This document shows positions 8,609 to 17,340 of a DNA stretch of 64,000 bases, piece by piece. The stretch spans positions 186,001-250,000 of the forward strand of contig UCGV01000026.1 of the NCBI GenBank assembly GCA_900471925.1, in the 5' to 3' direction. Under the pieces are notes generated by a model. It saw only the letters and a list, made by a program, of their open reading frames with translations. It was not told where the DNA came from and made no database searches. Made by a program: the position numbers and the translations under genes. How positions within the stretch are numbered: the first letter of the stretch is position 1; each line of letters starts with the position of its first letter. This DNA comes from Hyphomicrobiales bacterium (GTDB lineage: Bacteria; Pseudomonadota; Alphaproteobacteria; Rhizobiales; Rhizobiaceae).

Positions 8609-9061
8609 ATGTTGCAGGAAACACCGCAGGAAACCTGGAAATATGAAGCGACCGATATAGCCGATATCCCGCAGGCGGGCGCCATTTGTCTCCGCCGTTC
8701 CCCGAAAGGCACCGTGCGCATTCTGCTCGTCGGCAGCATGCGCAACGGGCGATGGGGATTGCCGAAAGGCCATATCGAAGCGGATGAGACCTCGCCCGAA
8801 ACCGCGCTGCGCGAAGCCTTCGAGGAGGCCGGCGTGCGCGGCTCTGTTGCGAGCGAACCCTTCGGCAGTTTTACCTATGTGAAGGACAGCGCCATCAGGC
8901 GCTACAGCGTTACCGCCCATATCGTCGAGGTGCGATCGATCGCCCGTTCCTTCCCGGAAAAGGCGTCGCGCAGGACACGCTGGTTCCCCCTGGACGAGGC
9001 CGCCGCCAAGGCGGGCGAGCCCGGCCTTCGCAGGCTGCTGGAGAGCCTGCAGTCAAGCTGA
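8609..9061 (+). CDS. Nudix hydrolase
   Basis: The 150-residue protein has a complete Nudix box at about residues 52-74: GHIEADE, then EAFEEAGV, matching G-x5-E-x7-RE-x2-EE-x-G. The QAGAICLRR and WGLPKGH segments around it are typical of the diphosphoinositol-polyphosphate/diadenosine-polyphosphate branch of the family. It hydrolyses a nucleoside diphosphate linked to another group, in the cytoplasm; the exact substrate cannot be read from sequence. It is a single gene with no operon partner. Confidence 0.85.
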   Translation: MLQETPQETWKYEATDIADIPQAGAICLRRSPKGTVRILLVGSMRNGRWGLPKGHIEADETSPETALREAFEEAGVRGSVASEPFGSFTYVKDSAIRRYSVTAHIVEVRSIARSFPEKASRRTRWFPLDEAAAKAGEPGLRRLLESLQSS

Positions 9062-9182
9062 CAGTCCGGGTTAGCCCGAATGAACCCCAATTGCCGTCTT
9101 TTCGCCACGCTCGCGACATGCATTCATATCATTAGCGGTTTACGATGTCCCCCACATCAAAATCCGCCATGGGAGGAGAGCC

Positions 9183-9383
9183 ATGAACGAGATGACCCAG
9201 TCTGAAATGCTGCGCGATCCAATGATCCGCCAGATGCTGCGCGCCGACAAGATATCAGTCGCGTCCTTTGCCGCCCTGCTCGATGCTGCCGCCCGTCGGC
9301 ATGGGCACTCCGCGCCCGACACCGTCCTTGCTGCCACCAAGCTGTCGGATGTCAGGAGTATCGACGCCGCCGCCTACATCTGA
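9183..9383 (+). CDS. Small hypothetical protein
   Basis: A 66-residue frame starts MNEMTQSEMLRDPMIRQMLR after a strong GGGAGGAG site and is followed by a good terminator at 9428-9459, so it is a complete one-gene transcription unit. The sequence is mostly helical, has no signal peptide and no recognised domain. Function is unknown, but signals at both ends make it a real gene with fair confidence. Confidence 0.65.
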   Translation: MNEMTQSEMLRDPMIRQMLRADKISVASFAALLDAAARRHGHSAPDTVLAATKLSDVRSIDAAAYI

Positions 9384-9427
9384 TCACCGTTTCAACCCCA
9401 TGCCCGTCCGACTCCGGGCACCCCTGA

Positions 9428-9459
9428 GGCCCGCTCCCTGGTGAGCGGGCCATTTTTTT
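9428..9459 (+). terminator. Rho-independent terminator
   Basis: Perfect 9-bp stem GGCCCGCTC / GAGCGGGCC with a 6-base loop, followed by A and seven T residues. It ends the small gene at 9183-9383. Confidence 0.9.
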
Positions 9460-9519
9460 GTCCGCACACATCAAAACCTCCCAAGATACCGGGCCCAATC
9501 ACGGAATATGGGCAACGAA

Positions 9520-9550
9520 GGCGGCAGGCCCCTCATGAACGCCTGCCGCC
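9520..9550. repeat. Perfect 9-bp intergenic hairpin without T-run
   Basis: GGCGGCAGG (9520-9528) pairs with CCTGCCGCC (9542-9550) around a 13-base loop. No poly-T follows on either strand, so it is not a standard terminator. Confidence 0.5.
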
Positions 9551-9741
9551 TCCCACCTCCGAGCGTCCGCCGCCCAGCGCTCAAGGAGGGAAGGTCACCA
9601 TAGACCGGCAATGTGGTCATTAGGCCGCCGGTGTCTGAAGATATTTTCACTGTAATCGCGCGGTGACATCACCCATCTGGAGCACGCCATCCGAATTCCG
9701 CCATATCCTGTTGAATTTTTTGCAGGAGATCCGGGCCTGCC

Positions 9742-9772
9742 TGTGGATAACTTGTGGAAACAATGTGGAGTA
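9742..9772. repeat. Three 11-bp-phased DnaA-box-like repeats
   Basis: TGTGGATAA (9742-9750) is the exact reverse complement of the DnaA box TTATCCACA. TGTGGAAAC (9753-9761) and TGTGGAGTA (9764-9772) follow at exactly 11-base steps. The spacing places all three on one face of the helix. No replication gene is nearby. Confidence 0.55.
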
Positions 9773-9885
9773 AAACCGGCGCGCGACGGCAAATTTATCA
9801 CAGCCGGTTGCCATTTCGTTCCTTATCCGTTTTTCTGTTCCTGCCTGCCGCCGGCCTCCGCCGCAACTGACGCCGACGCAGCCAC

Positions 9886-9926
9886 AGGGCGCTCCGGCTT
9901 GAGGTCGTAGAGCGCCCTTTATTTTT
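9886..9926 (+). terminator. Terminator-like hairpin in non-coding stretch
   Basis: AGGGCGCTC (9886-9894) pairs perfectly with GAGCGCCCT (9910-9918) around a 15-base loop, and TTATTTTT follows. No gene ends just upstream, so it may close a small RNA or act as an attenuator for the downstream DUF982 gene. Confidence 0.7.
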
Positions 9927-10068
9927 GCCCGCAGAGGCCCTTCTGTTTGGCCGCGGCAAATAAGTCACTTTGCTAAAATTCACCCTTTCCGCAATTCCGA
10001 ATTTCATAATTCACGCGTATAGTGTGCTGAAGGCTATCAATCTCTGTGCCTTGAGGGGTTCGAGGACA

Positions 10069-10332
10069 ATGAGCTGGAACACATCGTCGGCATTCGCGCC
10101 GGTCGGGTTGGTTTTGCGCGGTCGGGAAACGCACACGATTGTGCGTACGCTCGGCGATGCAGCATACCTCCTGATCCGCGATTGGCCCTTTGATGACGGC
10201 GAGGAATATATGATCGCCGTCAAAGCCTGCATCGACGCCATCTGTGGAGACGTCGCCCCGGAACAGTTTCGGGAAGCGTTCCTGCGCGCCGCCGACGAGG
10301 CCGGTATCGCCGCGCTGACCATCGTCCACTAA
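10069..10332 (+). CDS. DUF982 domain protein
   Basis: The ATG at 10069 follows GAGGAC and gives 87 residues starting MSWNTSSAFAPVGL; an earlier in-frame start at 9970 has no ribosome site. The pattern LGDAAYLLIRDWPF followed by AVKACIDAICGDVAPEQFREAF is that of DUF982, a family of short proteins abundant in Rhizobium and relatives, often in many copies and on plasmids. No biochemical function is established. It stands alone. Confidence 0.75.
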   Translation: MSWNTSSAFAPVGLVLRGRETHTIVRTLGDAAYLLIRDWPFDDGEEYMIAVKACIDAICGDVAPEQFREAFLRAADEAGIAALTIVH

Positions 10333-10469
10333 TGGGCGTCCACTAGCGAGCGTCTCCTGATCGGCTTTCGCTGAGGGGAAAACCCGCAGAGCGGCATTGC
10401 TTTCCTGATGAAAACCGTCTTCTGCTGGCGCAGGCGCGATGTCGCGCTGGTTGCAGTATCCTGGTGGTG

Positions 10470-11573
10470 ATGAAGACAGCAGCAATAACGGGCGCAATCG
10501 CCTTCATGGCCTTTGCCGGCTCCGCCTTCGCGCAGGCAACCCCGCAAGACACCCCGCTCCTGCCAGACTATATCGCCGTCATGCAGGCCCTCGACAGACA
10601 GGGCACGACAACGGCACCGACCGTCACCATCACCCATCACGCCGGCCTGTTTCTCACCGAGAGTCTGCGGGACGGCCGCGCCAGCATCGGCTTCGGCCCG
10701 GATGCCGACAACCCGGTTCTGCGCTGGAGCCGTCGGGCGGATGGCGAGATCGACGCACTGGAGCTTCGCCGGGACCATAATTCTGCTACCGCCGCAGCAG
10801 AGACCCCTCGCCCACTCGGGCAACGTTCAACCGTTGCCGGGCAGGATTGCACATGGCGCGAAACGACCCGAAAACTCTTCGAAATATCACCGGCGCGCGA
10901 GCAAACCTGCATCACCGACGACGGCATCGCCATCGAAACGAAGCTTGTCGGTGCGGACGATTTTCCGATCTATCACAACCGCCTGACGAGCCTTGAACGC
11001 CGCCCGGTTTCGCAGGCTGAGATACGTCCGCCGGCGGAAATCCTGACACCGGATTTCTGGCTGCGCCCGCTGCGGAAATATGATGCGAACCCGTCGCTCG
11101 CCGATTTCGAGATCACCCTGGAAAGCCCGGGACAGGTCGTCATCAAGCTGCTGCGGCATTATCCCTGGCTTTATCGGGAGCAGCGATACGATCGCGACAT
11201 CATCACCGTCATGATCTGGAACGAACTGGAAGACCAGGGCATCTTCTACAAGCAGGTTGACGATACCAGATATCTCAAAGCCAGCCGCACATCGGAGAAA
11301 AGTCCCTCTCCAATGAAATTTGATTTCACATCGGAAAAGGTCGCGCTCGGAAAGAGCGATACCGTGCTCGGCGAGACATGCGAATGGTTCGACCTTCTGC
11401 CGGATGTCTCCGATGCCAGCAAGAAACGATGCCTCACCCGCGACGGGCTCGTGCTGAAAGAAGAAAGCGGCAATATCTACACGGCAACGTCCATCTACCG
11501 TCGCCCCGTCGCGCTCTCAGAAATGCGCCTGCCGCCGGACGCCTTTTCCGCCGGGGAATGGGGACTGCCGTGA
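10470..11573 (+). CDS. Secreted protein with two similar Cys-pair modules, unknown function
   Basis: ATG at 10470 gives 367 residues; GTG codons lie three and six bases upstream. A signal peptide is clear (hydrophobic core, then AFAQA cleavage site at about residue 21-22). Two parts of the mature protein look alike. At about 115-150, VAGQDCTWRE is followed by TCITDDGIAIETK. At about 305-340, VLGETCEWFD is followed by RCLTRDGLVLKEE. Each pairs two cysteines about 25 residues apart around a C-x-W motif, which suggests duplicated disulphide-bonded periplasmic modules. I do not recognise a named family. There is no obvious operon partner. Confidence 0.65.
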   Translation: MKTAAITGAIAFMAFAGSAFAQATPQDTPLLPDYIAVMQALDRQGTTTAPTVTITHHAGLFLTESLRDGRASIGFGPDADNPVLRWSRRADGEIDALELRRDHNSATAAAETPRPLGQRSTVAGQDCTWRETTRKLFEISPAREQTCITDDGIAIETKLVGADDFPIYHNRLTSLERRPVSQAEIRPPAEILTPDFWLRPLRKYDANPSLADFEITLESPGQVVIKLLRHYPWLYREQRYDRDIITVMIWNELEDQGIFYKQVDDTRYLKASRTSEKSPSPMKFDFTSEKVALGKSDTVLGETCEWFDLLPDVSDASKKRCLTRDGLVLKEESGNIYTATSIYRRPVALSEMRLPPDAFSAGEWGLP

Positions 11574-11746
11574 TACGATGCGCGGGTACGGCCCCAGCCC
11601 GAAAAATCCCCACCTCACGAAATTTCGCCTTGCATCCTCCTGCCGGCGCGAAGACATAGAAAACCGACACATCGCCTGTCGCATTCGGCCCGTCGCTTTC
11701 GTCTTAAGGCAGAACCCCTTCTTTCAGACCTTGATGCAGGAACACC

Positions 11747-13228
11747 ATGACCAGTGAACCCTTGATATCGGAGACCGAAGAACAGGCCGAATTGCCGGTA
11801 GAAGACCATAGCGCCCGCAACAGGCTGGTGATCGGCCTGCTGCTCGTCTCCGCTTTCGTCGTCATCCTCAACGAAACCATCATGGGCGTCGCGATCCCGC
11901 ATCTGATGGCCGACCTCAAGATTGCGGCCAGTGCGGCGCAGTGGCTGACCTCGGCCTTCATGCTGACCATGGCCGTCGTCATTCCCGTCACCGGCTACCT
12001 GTTGCAGCGGCTGAACACGCGGCCGGTCTTCATGCTCGCCATGTCGCTCTTTTCCGCCGGCACGCTCGTCTGCGCGCTCGCGCCCGGCTTCCCCATGCTC
12101 GTCGTCGGCCGCATCGTCCAGGCATCCGGCACGGCAATCATGATGCCGCTCCTGATGACGACGATCATGAACCTCGTGCCGCCGCATTCGCGCGGCAAGA
12201 CGATGGGCAATATCTCCATCGTCATCTCGGTCGCGCCCGCCATCGGTCCCACCATCTCGGGCCTCATCCTCTCCTCGCTCGACTGGCGCTGGCTCTTCCT
12301 GCTGGTGCTGCCGATCGCGCTTGGCGCGCTTGCTCTCGGTGCCTCGAAGATCGAGAACGTCACGGTGCCCTCCAAGGCCCCGCTCGATATCCTCTCCGTC
12401 TTCCTAGCGGCCATCGGCTTCGGCAGCTTCGTCTTCGGCGTCAGCGAACTCGGTTCGGCGGCCGGCACATCGCCGCTCGATCCTCGCCTGATGCTGGTGG
12501 CAGGCGCCGCCGTCATCGCCATTTTCGTCTGGCGCCAGATCAGCCTTCAGAAACAGGAAAAGGCACTGCTCGACCTGCGCACCCTGCAGACGAAGACCTT
12601 CACCATCGCCGCCGGCATGATGGCGATCCTGATGATGTCGATGTTCGGCGTCTTCATCCTGATCCCGATCTACATGCTGTCGGTGCTGCACCAGACGACG
12701 CTCCAGACCGGCCTGCTGCTCCTGCCGGGTGGCCTGATCATGGGCCTCTGCGCCCCCTTCGTCGGCCGCCTTTTCGATCGCTACGGCCCCGCCCGGCTCG
12801 TCATTCCCGGCGCCGTCCTCTTCAGCGCCGTCATGTGGGGCCTGACCTTCGTTCTCGGCATCACGACGCCGATCTGGATCGTTCTCGCCCTGCATGTCGG
12901 CATGAGCATCGGCCTCGCCCTGATGTTCACGCCGCTCTTCACCGTCAGCCTCGGCTCGCTGCCGCCGCACCTCTATTCGCACGGCAGCGCCTTCATCGGC
13001 ACCACCCAGCAGGTCGCCGGCGCGGCCGGCACCACGCTCTATGTCGCCATCATGACCTGGCGGGCGGGCATCCTGACTCAAGGGGAAGCGGATGCCGCAG
13101 CGGCAACCGTTGCCGGCATGCAATCGGCCTTCTTCGTCGGCGCGCTGATTTCCCTTGCAGCGGTCGTCGCCTCCTTTTACGTCAGGCGCCCGCCGAACCC
13201 GCCCGAGGGGCAGCCGATCGGCCATTAA
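11747..13228 (+). CDS. DHA2 family MFS drug exporter
   Basis: The 493-residue protein has about 14 hydrophobic spans and the DHA2 hallmarks: VVILNETIMGVAIPHLMADL in helix 1 and APAIGPTISGLI (motif C, antiporter signature) in helix 5, with RGKTMG before it. Members export drugs, dyes or metabolites in exchange for protons at the inner membrane. The N-terminal 25 residues are acidic and cytoplasmic. No membrane-fusion (EmrA) partner is adjacent, so it probably works alone like LmrB/QacA. The substrate cannot be inferred. Confidence 0.88.
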   Translation: MTSEPLISETEEQAELPVEDHSARNRLVIGLLLVSAFVVILNETIMGVAIPHLMADLKIAASAAQWLTSAFMLTMAVVIPVTGYLLQRLNTRPVFMLAMSLFSAGTLVCALAPGFPMLVVGRIVQASGTAIMMPLLMTTIMNLVPPHSRGKTMGNISIVISVAPAIGPTISGLILSSLDWRWLFLLVLPIALGALALGASKIENVTVPSKAPLDILSVFLAAIGFGSFVFGVSELGSAAGTSPLDPRLMLVAGAAVIAIFVWRQISLQKQEKALLDLRTLQTKTFTIAAGMMAILMMSMFGVFILIPIYMLSVLHQTTLQTGLLLLPGGLIMGLCAPFVGRLFDRYGPARLVIPGAVLFSAVMWGLTFVLGITTPIWIVLALHVGMSIGLALMFTPLFTVSLGSLPPHLYSHGSAFIGTTQQVAGAAGTTLYVAIMTWRAGILTQGEADAAAATVAGMQSAFFVGALISLAAVVASFYVRRPPNPPEGQPIGH

Positions 13229-13243
13229 GGCCGGCTGCACAAC

Positions 13244-14002
13244 TCAATGATAGGTGACGACGGGATCGAAAACCCGGTCCAGGAATCCGCGCATTGCCAT
13301 CTGCGTGTATTCGCGGGGAATATTGTGCCCGCACTCGAAGACATGCAGCATGACGGGCACGCCGGCATCCGAAAGCGCGTCTGAGAACTGCTCCGCCTGC
13401 TCCACCGGCGCACGATCATCCAGCCTTCCGTGGAGGAGCAGCGTTTCCGCCCGGATCTTCGACGCATGAAACAGCGCCGAGCGGGCAAGGAACGCCTCCT
13501 CGGAAAGCCCCGCCTCCTGCGCGATCGTCATCTGCAGGCCTTTTGAACTGGCCGCATAGGCAGCCTTCAGATCATAGACGCCGCTGCGCAGGATGACGGC
13601 CCTGAGACCGGGAAGCTGGGCGGCGACCATCGCCGATGCGACCGCGCCCCGGCTGTTGCCGTAGAGAAGGATGCGGGCGGGATCGACGGCAGGCTGCTCG
13701 CCCAGAAAAGCAAGTGCCGCCATGATCGCCTTCTGCGTATCCGGCCCGCAGAAATCCGCAGGCCCGTCGGAGGCGCCGAAACCCGGCTGGGAGACGGCAG
13801 CGGCCGTCACATGCAGCCGCGAGGAGAAGCGCAAGAGCGCCCCGCTATCCACCGCCTCCTGCGCGCCGATGAGTTGTCCGCCCTGATTGCCGTGAACGAA
13901 CAGGATGGCACCTTCAGGCGTTCCGCTCTCCGGCTGGGCCTGAAAAAGCTCCACCTTCGCCCCGTCACCCCGGTCGATCATATGTCGCGTCACATCAGGC
14001 AT
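13244..14002 (-). CDS. Alpha/beta hydrolase
   Basis: The start at 14002 (MPDVTRHMIDRG) follows a purine-rich GGGGGTGGG site and fits the fold better than the ATG at 14068. The 252-residue protein shows FVHGNQGG (oxyanion region), YGNSRGAV (nucleophile serine elbow), LHGRLDDRAP (acid) and ECGHNIP (catalytic histidine) in correct order. It is probably a serine esterase or dienelactone-hydrolase-like enzyme in the cytoplasm; no signal peptide is present. It converges with the MFS exporter gene, 15 bases away. Confidence 0.8.
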   Translation of the reverse strand: MPDVTRHMIDRGDGAKVELFQAQPESGTPEGAILFVHGNQGGQLIGAQEAVDSGALLRFSSRLHVTAAAVSQPGFGASDGPADFCGPDTQKAIMAALAFLGEQPAVDPARILLYGNSRGAVASAMVAAQLPGLRAVILRSGVYDLKAAYAASSKGLQMTIAQEAGLSEEAFLARSALFHASKIRAETLLLHGRLDDRAPVEQAEQFSDALSDAGVPVMLHVFECGHNIPREYTQMAMRGFLDRVFDPVVTYH

Positions 14003-14142
14003 CCCACCCCCACATTCCACCGGCAAGGTGCAATGAAGCTCGCACGGCCAGCACGTGCCGTCTCCCATAAATTTCCGCAGTATCTGTCGGAATACTGCTC
14101 CACAATTCGTCCTAGAGGCAATTCCACCAAGAGGAGAACTCC

Positions 14143-14793
14143 ATGAGAAAGATCATCGCCTCCACCTTCGTCAGCCTCGACGGCATCATGCAGGCACCCG
14201 GCGGCCCCGAGGAAGATCCCGTCAACGGCTTCAAATACGGCGGCTGGGTCTTCCACTATTGGGACGAGGAATCCGGCAAGGTGATCGACGCGCTTTTCGC
14301 CAAGCCCTTCGCGCTGCTTCTCGGCCGCAGGACCTACGATATCTTCGCCGCCTACTGGCCCTATCAGGATGACGCAATCGCCGGGGCCTTCAATCCCGCC
14401 ACCAAATACGTCGCCACCCACCGGCCCGAGACGCTGACCTGGGAAAACAGCCAGGCGCTCGGCCCCGACATCGTGACAACACTCAGGAAGATCAAGCAGG
14501 AGGATGGTCCCGACCTGCTCATCCAGGGCTCCGGCAATCTCATCCAGACCCTTCTCGCCAATGACCTGATCGACGAAATGACAGTGCTGACCTTCCCGCT
14601 GTTGCTCGGCAAGGGCAAGCGCCTGTTCGAAGGTGGCGCAAATCCAGGCGCCCTCAAGCTCACCCGCTCGCTGATCTCCGGCAAGGGCGTCATCATCGCC
14701 ACCTACGAGAAGAGCGGTGACGTGCCGACCGGCTCCTTTGCCGACGACAACCCGTCCGAGGCAGAACTCGAACGCCGCCGGAACTGGAAGTAA
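14143..14793 (+). CDS. RibD C-terminal/dihydrofolate-reductase-fold protein
   Basis: A strong AGAGGAG site precedes the ATG. The 216-residue protein begins MRKIIASTFVSLDGIMQAPG, the typical opening of the RibD_C group, and has LLLGRRTYDIFAAYWP, LLIQGSGNLIQTLL and FPLLLGKGKRLFEGG. Members are NADPH-dependent reductases with the DHFR fold; most stand-alone copies like this have no assigned substrate. It is a single gene followed by a hairpin at 14807-14836. Confidence 0.85.
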   Translation: MRKIIASTFVSLDGIMQAPGGPEEDPVNGFKYGGWVFHYWDEESGKVIDALFAKPFALLLGRRTYDIFAAYWPYQDDAIAGAFNPATKYVATHRPETLTWENSQALGPDIVTTLRKIKQEDGPDLLIQGSGNLIQTLLANDLIDEMTVLTFPLLLGKGKRLFEGGANPGALKLTRSLISGKGVIIATYEKSGDVPTGSFADDNPSEAELERRRNWK

Positions 14794-14806
14794 CTGCACC
14801 GAAACA

Positions 14807-14836
14807 GACCCGGCCGGCCGAGTATCCGGCCGGGTC
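14807..14836. terminator. Strong hairpin between convergent genes
   Basis: GACCCGGCCGG (14807-14817) pairs perfectly with CCGGCCGGGTC (14826-14836) around 8 bases. No T-run follows, but its place between two convergent genes suits a bidirectional terminator. Confidence 0.6.
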
Positions 14837-14848
14837 CATTATCAGGCG

Positions 14849-15226
14849 TCAGATCACCTGCCCGACGTCTATCCTGTTGCCGTCCGGATCTTCGAAGACG
14901 AAAGCGCGCAGGCCATAATCCTTGTTCTGCAGGCTCTTGATGATCCTCAGTCCACGCTCCTGGCAGAGCGCGTGCAGGGCATCGACATTGTCGACCATCA
15001 TATGGGCAATGTTGAAATGGGCCGCCTTGTGCTCTTTCTGCAGGGTCAGATGCAGCTCGCCACTATCCCGCTTCAGGATCATGAAACCGACAGGATTGCC
15101 GTTTTCGAACACTTTCTGGAAACCGAGAGTGTTGGCGTAGAAGTCATAGGCCCTGTCCATGTCCTTGACGGGCAGCATGGCAGCAATTCGTCCGAAACGG
15201 ACACCGTGATCAGCGATCTCTGTCAT
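14849..15226 (-). CDS. VOC family (glyoxalase/bleomycin-resistance fold) protein
   Basis: The ATG at 15226 has GGAG eight bases upstream and gives 125 residues starting MTEIADHGVRFGR. It shows the VOC pattern: MLPVKDMDRAYDFYANTLGF at the first strand-helix unit, ELHLTLQKEH, AHMMVDNVDALH and the final FEDPDGNRIDVGQ. The His and Glu/Asp positions that bind metal in glyoxalases are partly kept, but the reaction is unknown. It converges with the DHFR-fold gene. Confidence 0.8.
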   Translation of the reverse strand: MTEIADHGVRFGRIAAMLPVKDMDRAYDFYANTLGFQKVFENGNPVGFMILKRDSGELHLTLQKEHKAAHFNIAHMMVDNVDALHALCQERGLRIIKSLQNKDYGLRAFVFEDPDGNRIDVGQVI

Positions 15227-15377
15227 CGCGTCATCTCCGCTTGAGAAACTGCAGGCACAGTCCGGACGGTGCCGGGTCGATGTGCTCAGCTTCAGTTTTG
15301 CAGTTGGACGGACGGTGCCGACGAATGATGGTCTAGCCTGAAACGGCGCCGCAGGAAATAGGTGGGAAAACCCGGCC

Positions 15378-17111
15378 TCAGGCCGCGTTGCGCCCCGCAT
15401 CCTGCCCGCCTCGATTGCCGCTCCAGTTCGACTTGACGGAAGAGCCATCTTCGCGCTGTACGGCGCGGCGGTTGAGCTTGAACAGGCTGACGAGCTGCGC
15501 CAGCGCATCGGCGCCGACAGCGAGCGTGCTGCTGATGACGGTGGTGCGCGCGCTCATGGCGGCATTGTCCTGCGTCATCCGGTCGAGCCGTGAGACCGCC
15601 TTGCTGATCTCGCCGAGCCCCGTCGTCTGCTCGTCGGCCGCCTTGGCGATCCTGTCCACGTTGCCGTCGATCTGGCGCACGAGCACGTCGATCTGCTTAA
15701 GCGCTTCGCCGGTCTCGCCGACGAGGCGAACGCCTTCGAGCACTTCCCGGCCGGAATTGTTGATGAGATCCTTGATCTCCTTGGCGGCATTGGCCGAGCG
15801 CTGCGCCAGCTCGCGCACTTCCTGCGCGACGACGGCAAAGCCCTTGCCGGCCTCGCCTGCACGCGCGGCTTCCACGCCGGCATTCAGCGCCAGCAGATTG
15901 GTTTGGAAGGCGATCTCGTCGATCACGCCGATGATCTTGCCGATTTCGCCCGAGGCCGCCTCGATGCGCTGCATGGCATTGACGGTCTGGCGAACCACCT
16001 CGGTCGAAGCCGCCGTCGAGCTACGGGCACTTTGCACCAGCTGTCGGGTCTCCTTGGTGTTTTCGGTCGAGGAGCGCACCGTCGCGGTGATCTCGTCGAG
16101 CGCCGCCGTCGTCTCATCAAGCGCGGCCGCCTGCTCGCGTGAGCGCTGGGCGAGATCTTCGGATGCCTCGCGCACTTCCTGGCTGCTCTTCGAGAGGTCG
16201 CCGGTCTGGCCAAGCACATTGACCAGCGTCTTCTGGAATTCGCCGATCGACTTGTTGAAGTCGCGCCGCAGCCGCTCGAACTCGCCGACGAAGGGCTTGT
16301 CCAGCGTGATGCGGATATTGCATTCGGAAAGCCGCTCGAGTGCCGCCCCCAGCTCTTCCACCGCATGCATGCGGTCGGTCACGTCGATCGCGAATTTGAC
16401 GACCTTGAAGACCTGCCCCTTGTGATCGATGATCGGATTGTAGGAGGCCTGGATGAAGACGCGCTTACCATCCTTGCCGATCCGCATGAACTGCCCGGTC
16501 GTGAAGCGGCCGGCGCGAAGCTCTTCCCAGAAGGCGCGGTATTCGGAAGAGCGCGCATAATCGGGCTCGCAGAACATGGAATGATGCTTGCCGACGATCT
16601 CGTCCGCACTGTAGCCGAGCGCGCCGAGGAAATTCTCGTTGGCCCCGAGGATCTTGCCGTCGGGCGTGAATTCGATCACCGCCTGCGCCCGCGACAAAGC
16701 CGCAAGCTTGCCCTCGTCTTCGGCACTCTTGCGCTTGATCGCGGTAATGTCGGTGGCGATCTTCACCACCTTGTAGGGCTTGCCGAAACGGAAGACCGGA
16801 TTGTAGGAGGCCTCGATCCAGATTTCCTGGCCGTTCTTGGCCCGGCGCCGATACTGGCACTGGTCATATTCGCCGCGCCCAAGCTTGGCCCAGAAGGCCT
16901 TGTATTCCTTGGAAGCCGCCTCTTCCGGCAGCACGAACATGGAGTGATGGCGCCCGATGATCTCCGAGGCGCGATAGCCGACTGCTTTGCAGAAATTCTC
17001 GTTGGCCGTCAGGATATTGCCGTTGAGATCGAACTCGATGATGGCCTGCGACCGGCTCAAAGCATCAAGCACGGCCGATGCATCGAGGCCGAGTTTCGGA
17101 AAGCGAGACAT
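15378..17111 (-). CDS. Cytosolic methyl-accepting chemotaxis protein with two PAS domains
   Basis: The ATG at 17111 (MSRFPKLG) has GGAG nine bases upstream. The 577-residue protein has no membrane span. Two similar PAS domains lie at about 12-125 and 135-248; both carry an ANENF segment and a HHSMF segment. A short linker is followed by an MCP signalling domain at about 290-535 with the conserved hairpin (EIAFQTNLLALNAGVEAARA, AGKGFAVVAQEVREL). PAS domains often bind haem, flavin or small ligands, so it may sense redox state or a metabolite inside the cell. Soluble PAS-type receptors such as McpY occur in Sinorhizobium. No che genes are adjacent. Confidence 0.9.
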   Translation of the reverse strand: MSRFPKLGLDASAVLDALSRSQAIIEFDLNGNILTANENFCKAVGYRASEIIGRHHSMFVLPEEAASKEYKAFWAKLGRGEYDQCQYRRRAKNGQEIWIEASYNPVFRFGKPYKVVKIATDITAIKRKSAEDEGKLAALSRAQAVIEFTPDGKILGANENFLGALGYSADEIVGKHHSMFCEPDYARSSEYRAFWEELRAGRFTTGQFMRIGKDGKRVFIQASYNPIIDHKGQVFKVVKFAIDVTDRMHAVEELGAALERLSECNIRITLDKPFVGEFERLRRDFNKSIGEFQKTLVNVLGQTGDLSKSSQEVREASEDLAQRSREQAAALDETTAALDEITATVRSSTENTKETRQLVQSARSSTAASTEVVRQTVNAMQRIEAASGEIGKIIGVIDEIAFQTNLLALNAGVEAARAGEAGKGFAVVAQEVRELAQRSANAAKEIKDLINNSGREVLEGVRLVGETGEALKQIDVLVRQIDGNVDRIAKAADEQTTGLGEISKAVSRLDRMTQDNAAMSARTTVISSTLAVGADALAQLVSLFKLNRRAVQREDGSSVKSNWSGNRGGQDAGRNAA

Positions 17112-17340
17112 GCCTTTGGACTCCAAGAGATAGGATGCGGCACAGCCACCCAGAGAAATGGCTACGCCTCTGCCCAACACATTAATTCCGCACCCTTAAT
17201 TAGCCATTAAGCATATCTGGAATTAGCATCTGGTTGTGCACCGAACGACAGATCCCGCCGCGACCTATCCTCAGGCATGATTGACCGCGTTTGGATGGGC
17301 CTTTTATCTGGCTGCGTTGTTCAGAAAAAAGAGATTTCAG

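Larger units (their letters stand above)
9460..10068. other. Long non-coding stretch with several structural elements
   Basis: About 600 bases carry no convincing gene; the two short open frames on the minus strand lack ribosome sites and have unnatural composition. The stretch holds a 9-bp hairpin (9520-9550), three phased TGTGGA repeats (9742-9772), a terminator-like hairpin (9886-9926) and the AT-richer upstream region of the DUF982 gene. A small RNA ending at about 9926 is possible but unproven. Confidence 0.5.

Noticed and set aside
9742..9803. Chromosomal or plasmid replication origin
   Set aside because: No dnaA, hemE, parAB or repABC genes are near and there is no AT-rich unwinding region; only DnaA-box-like repeats are seen.
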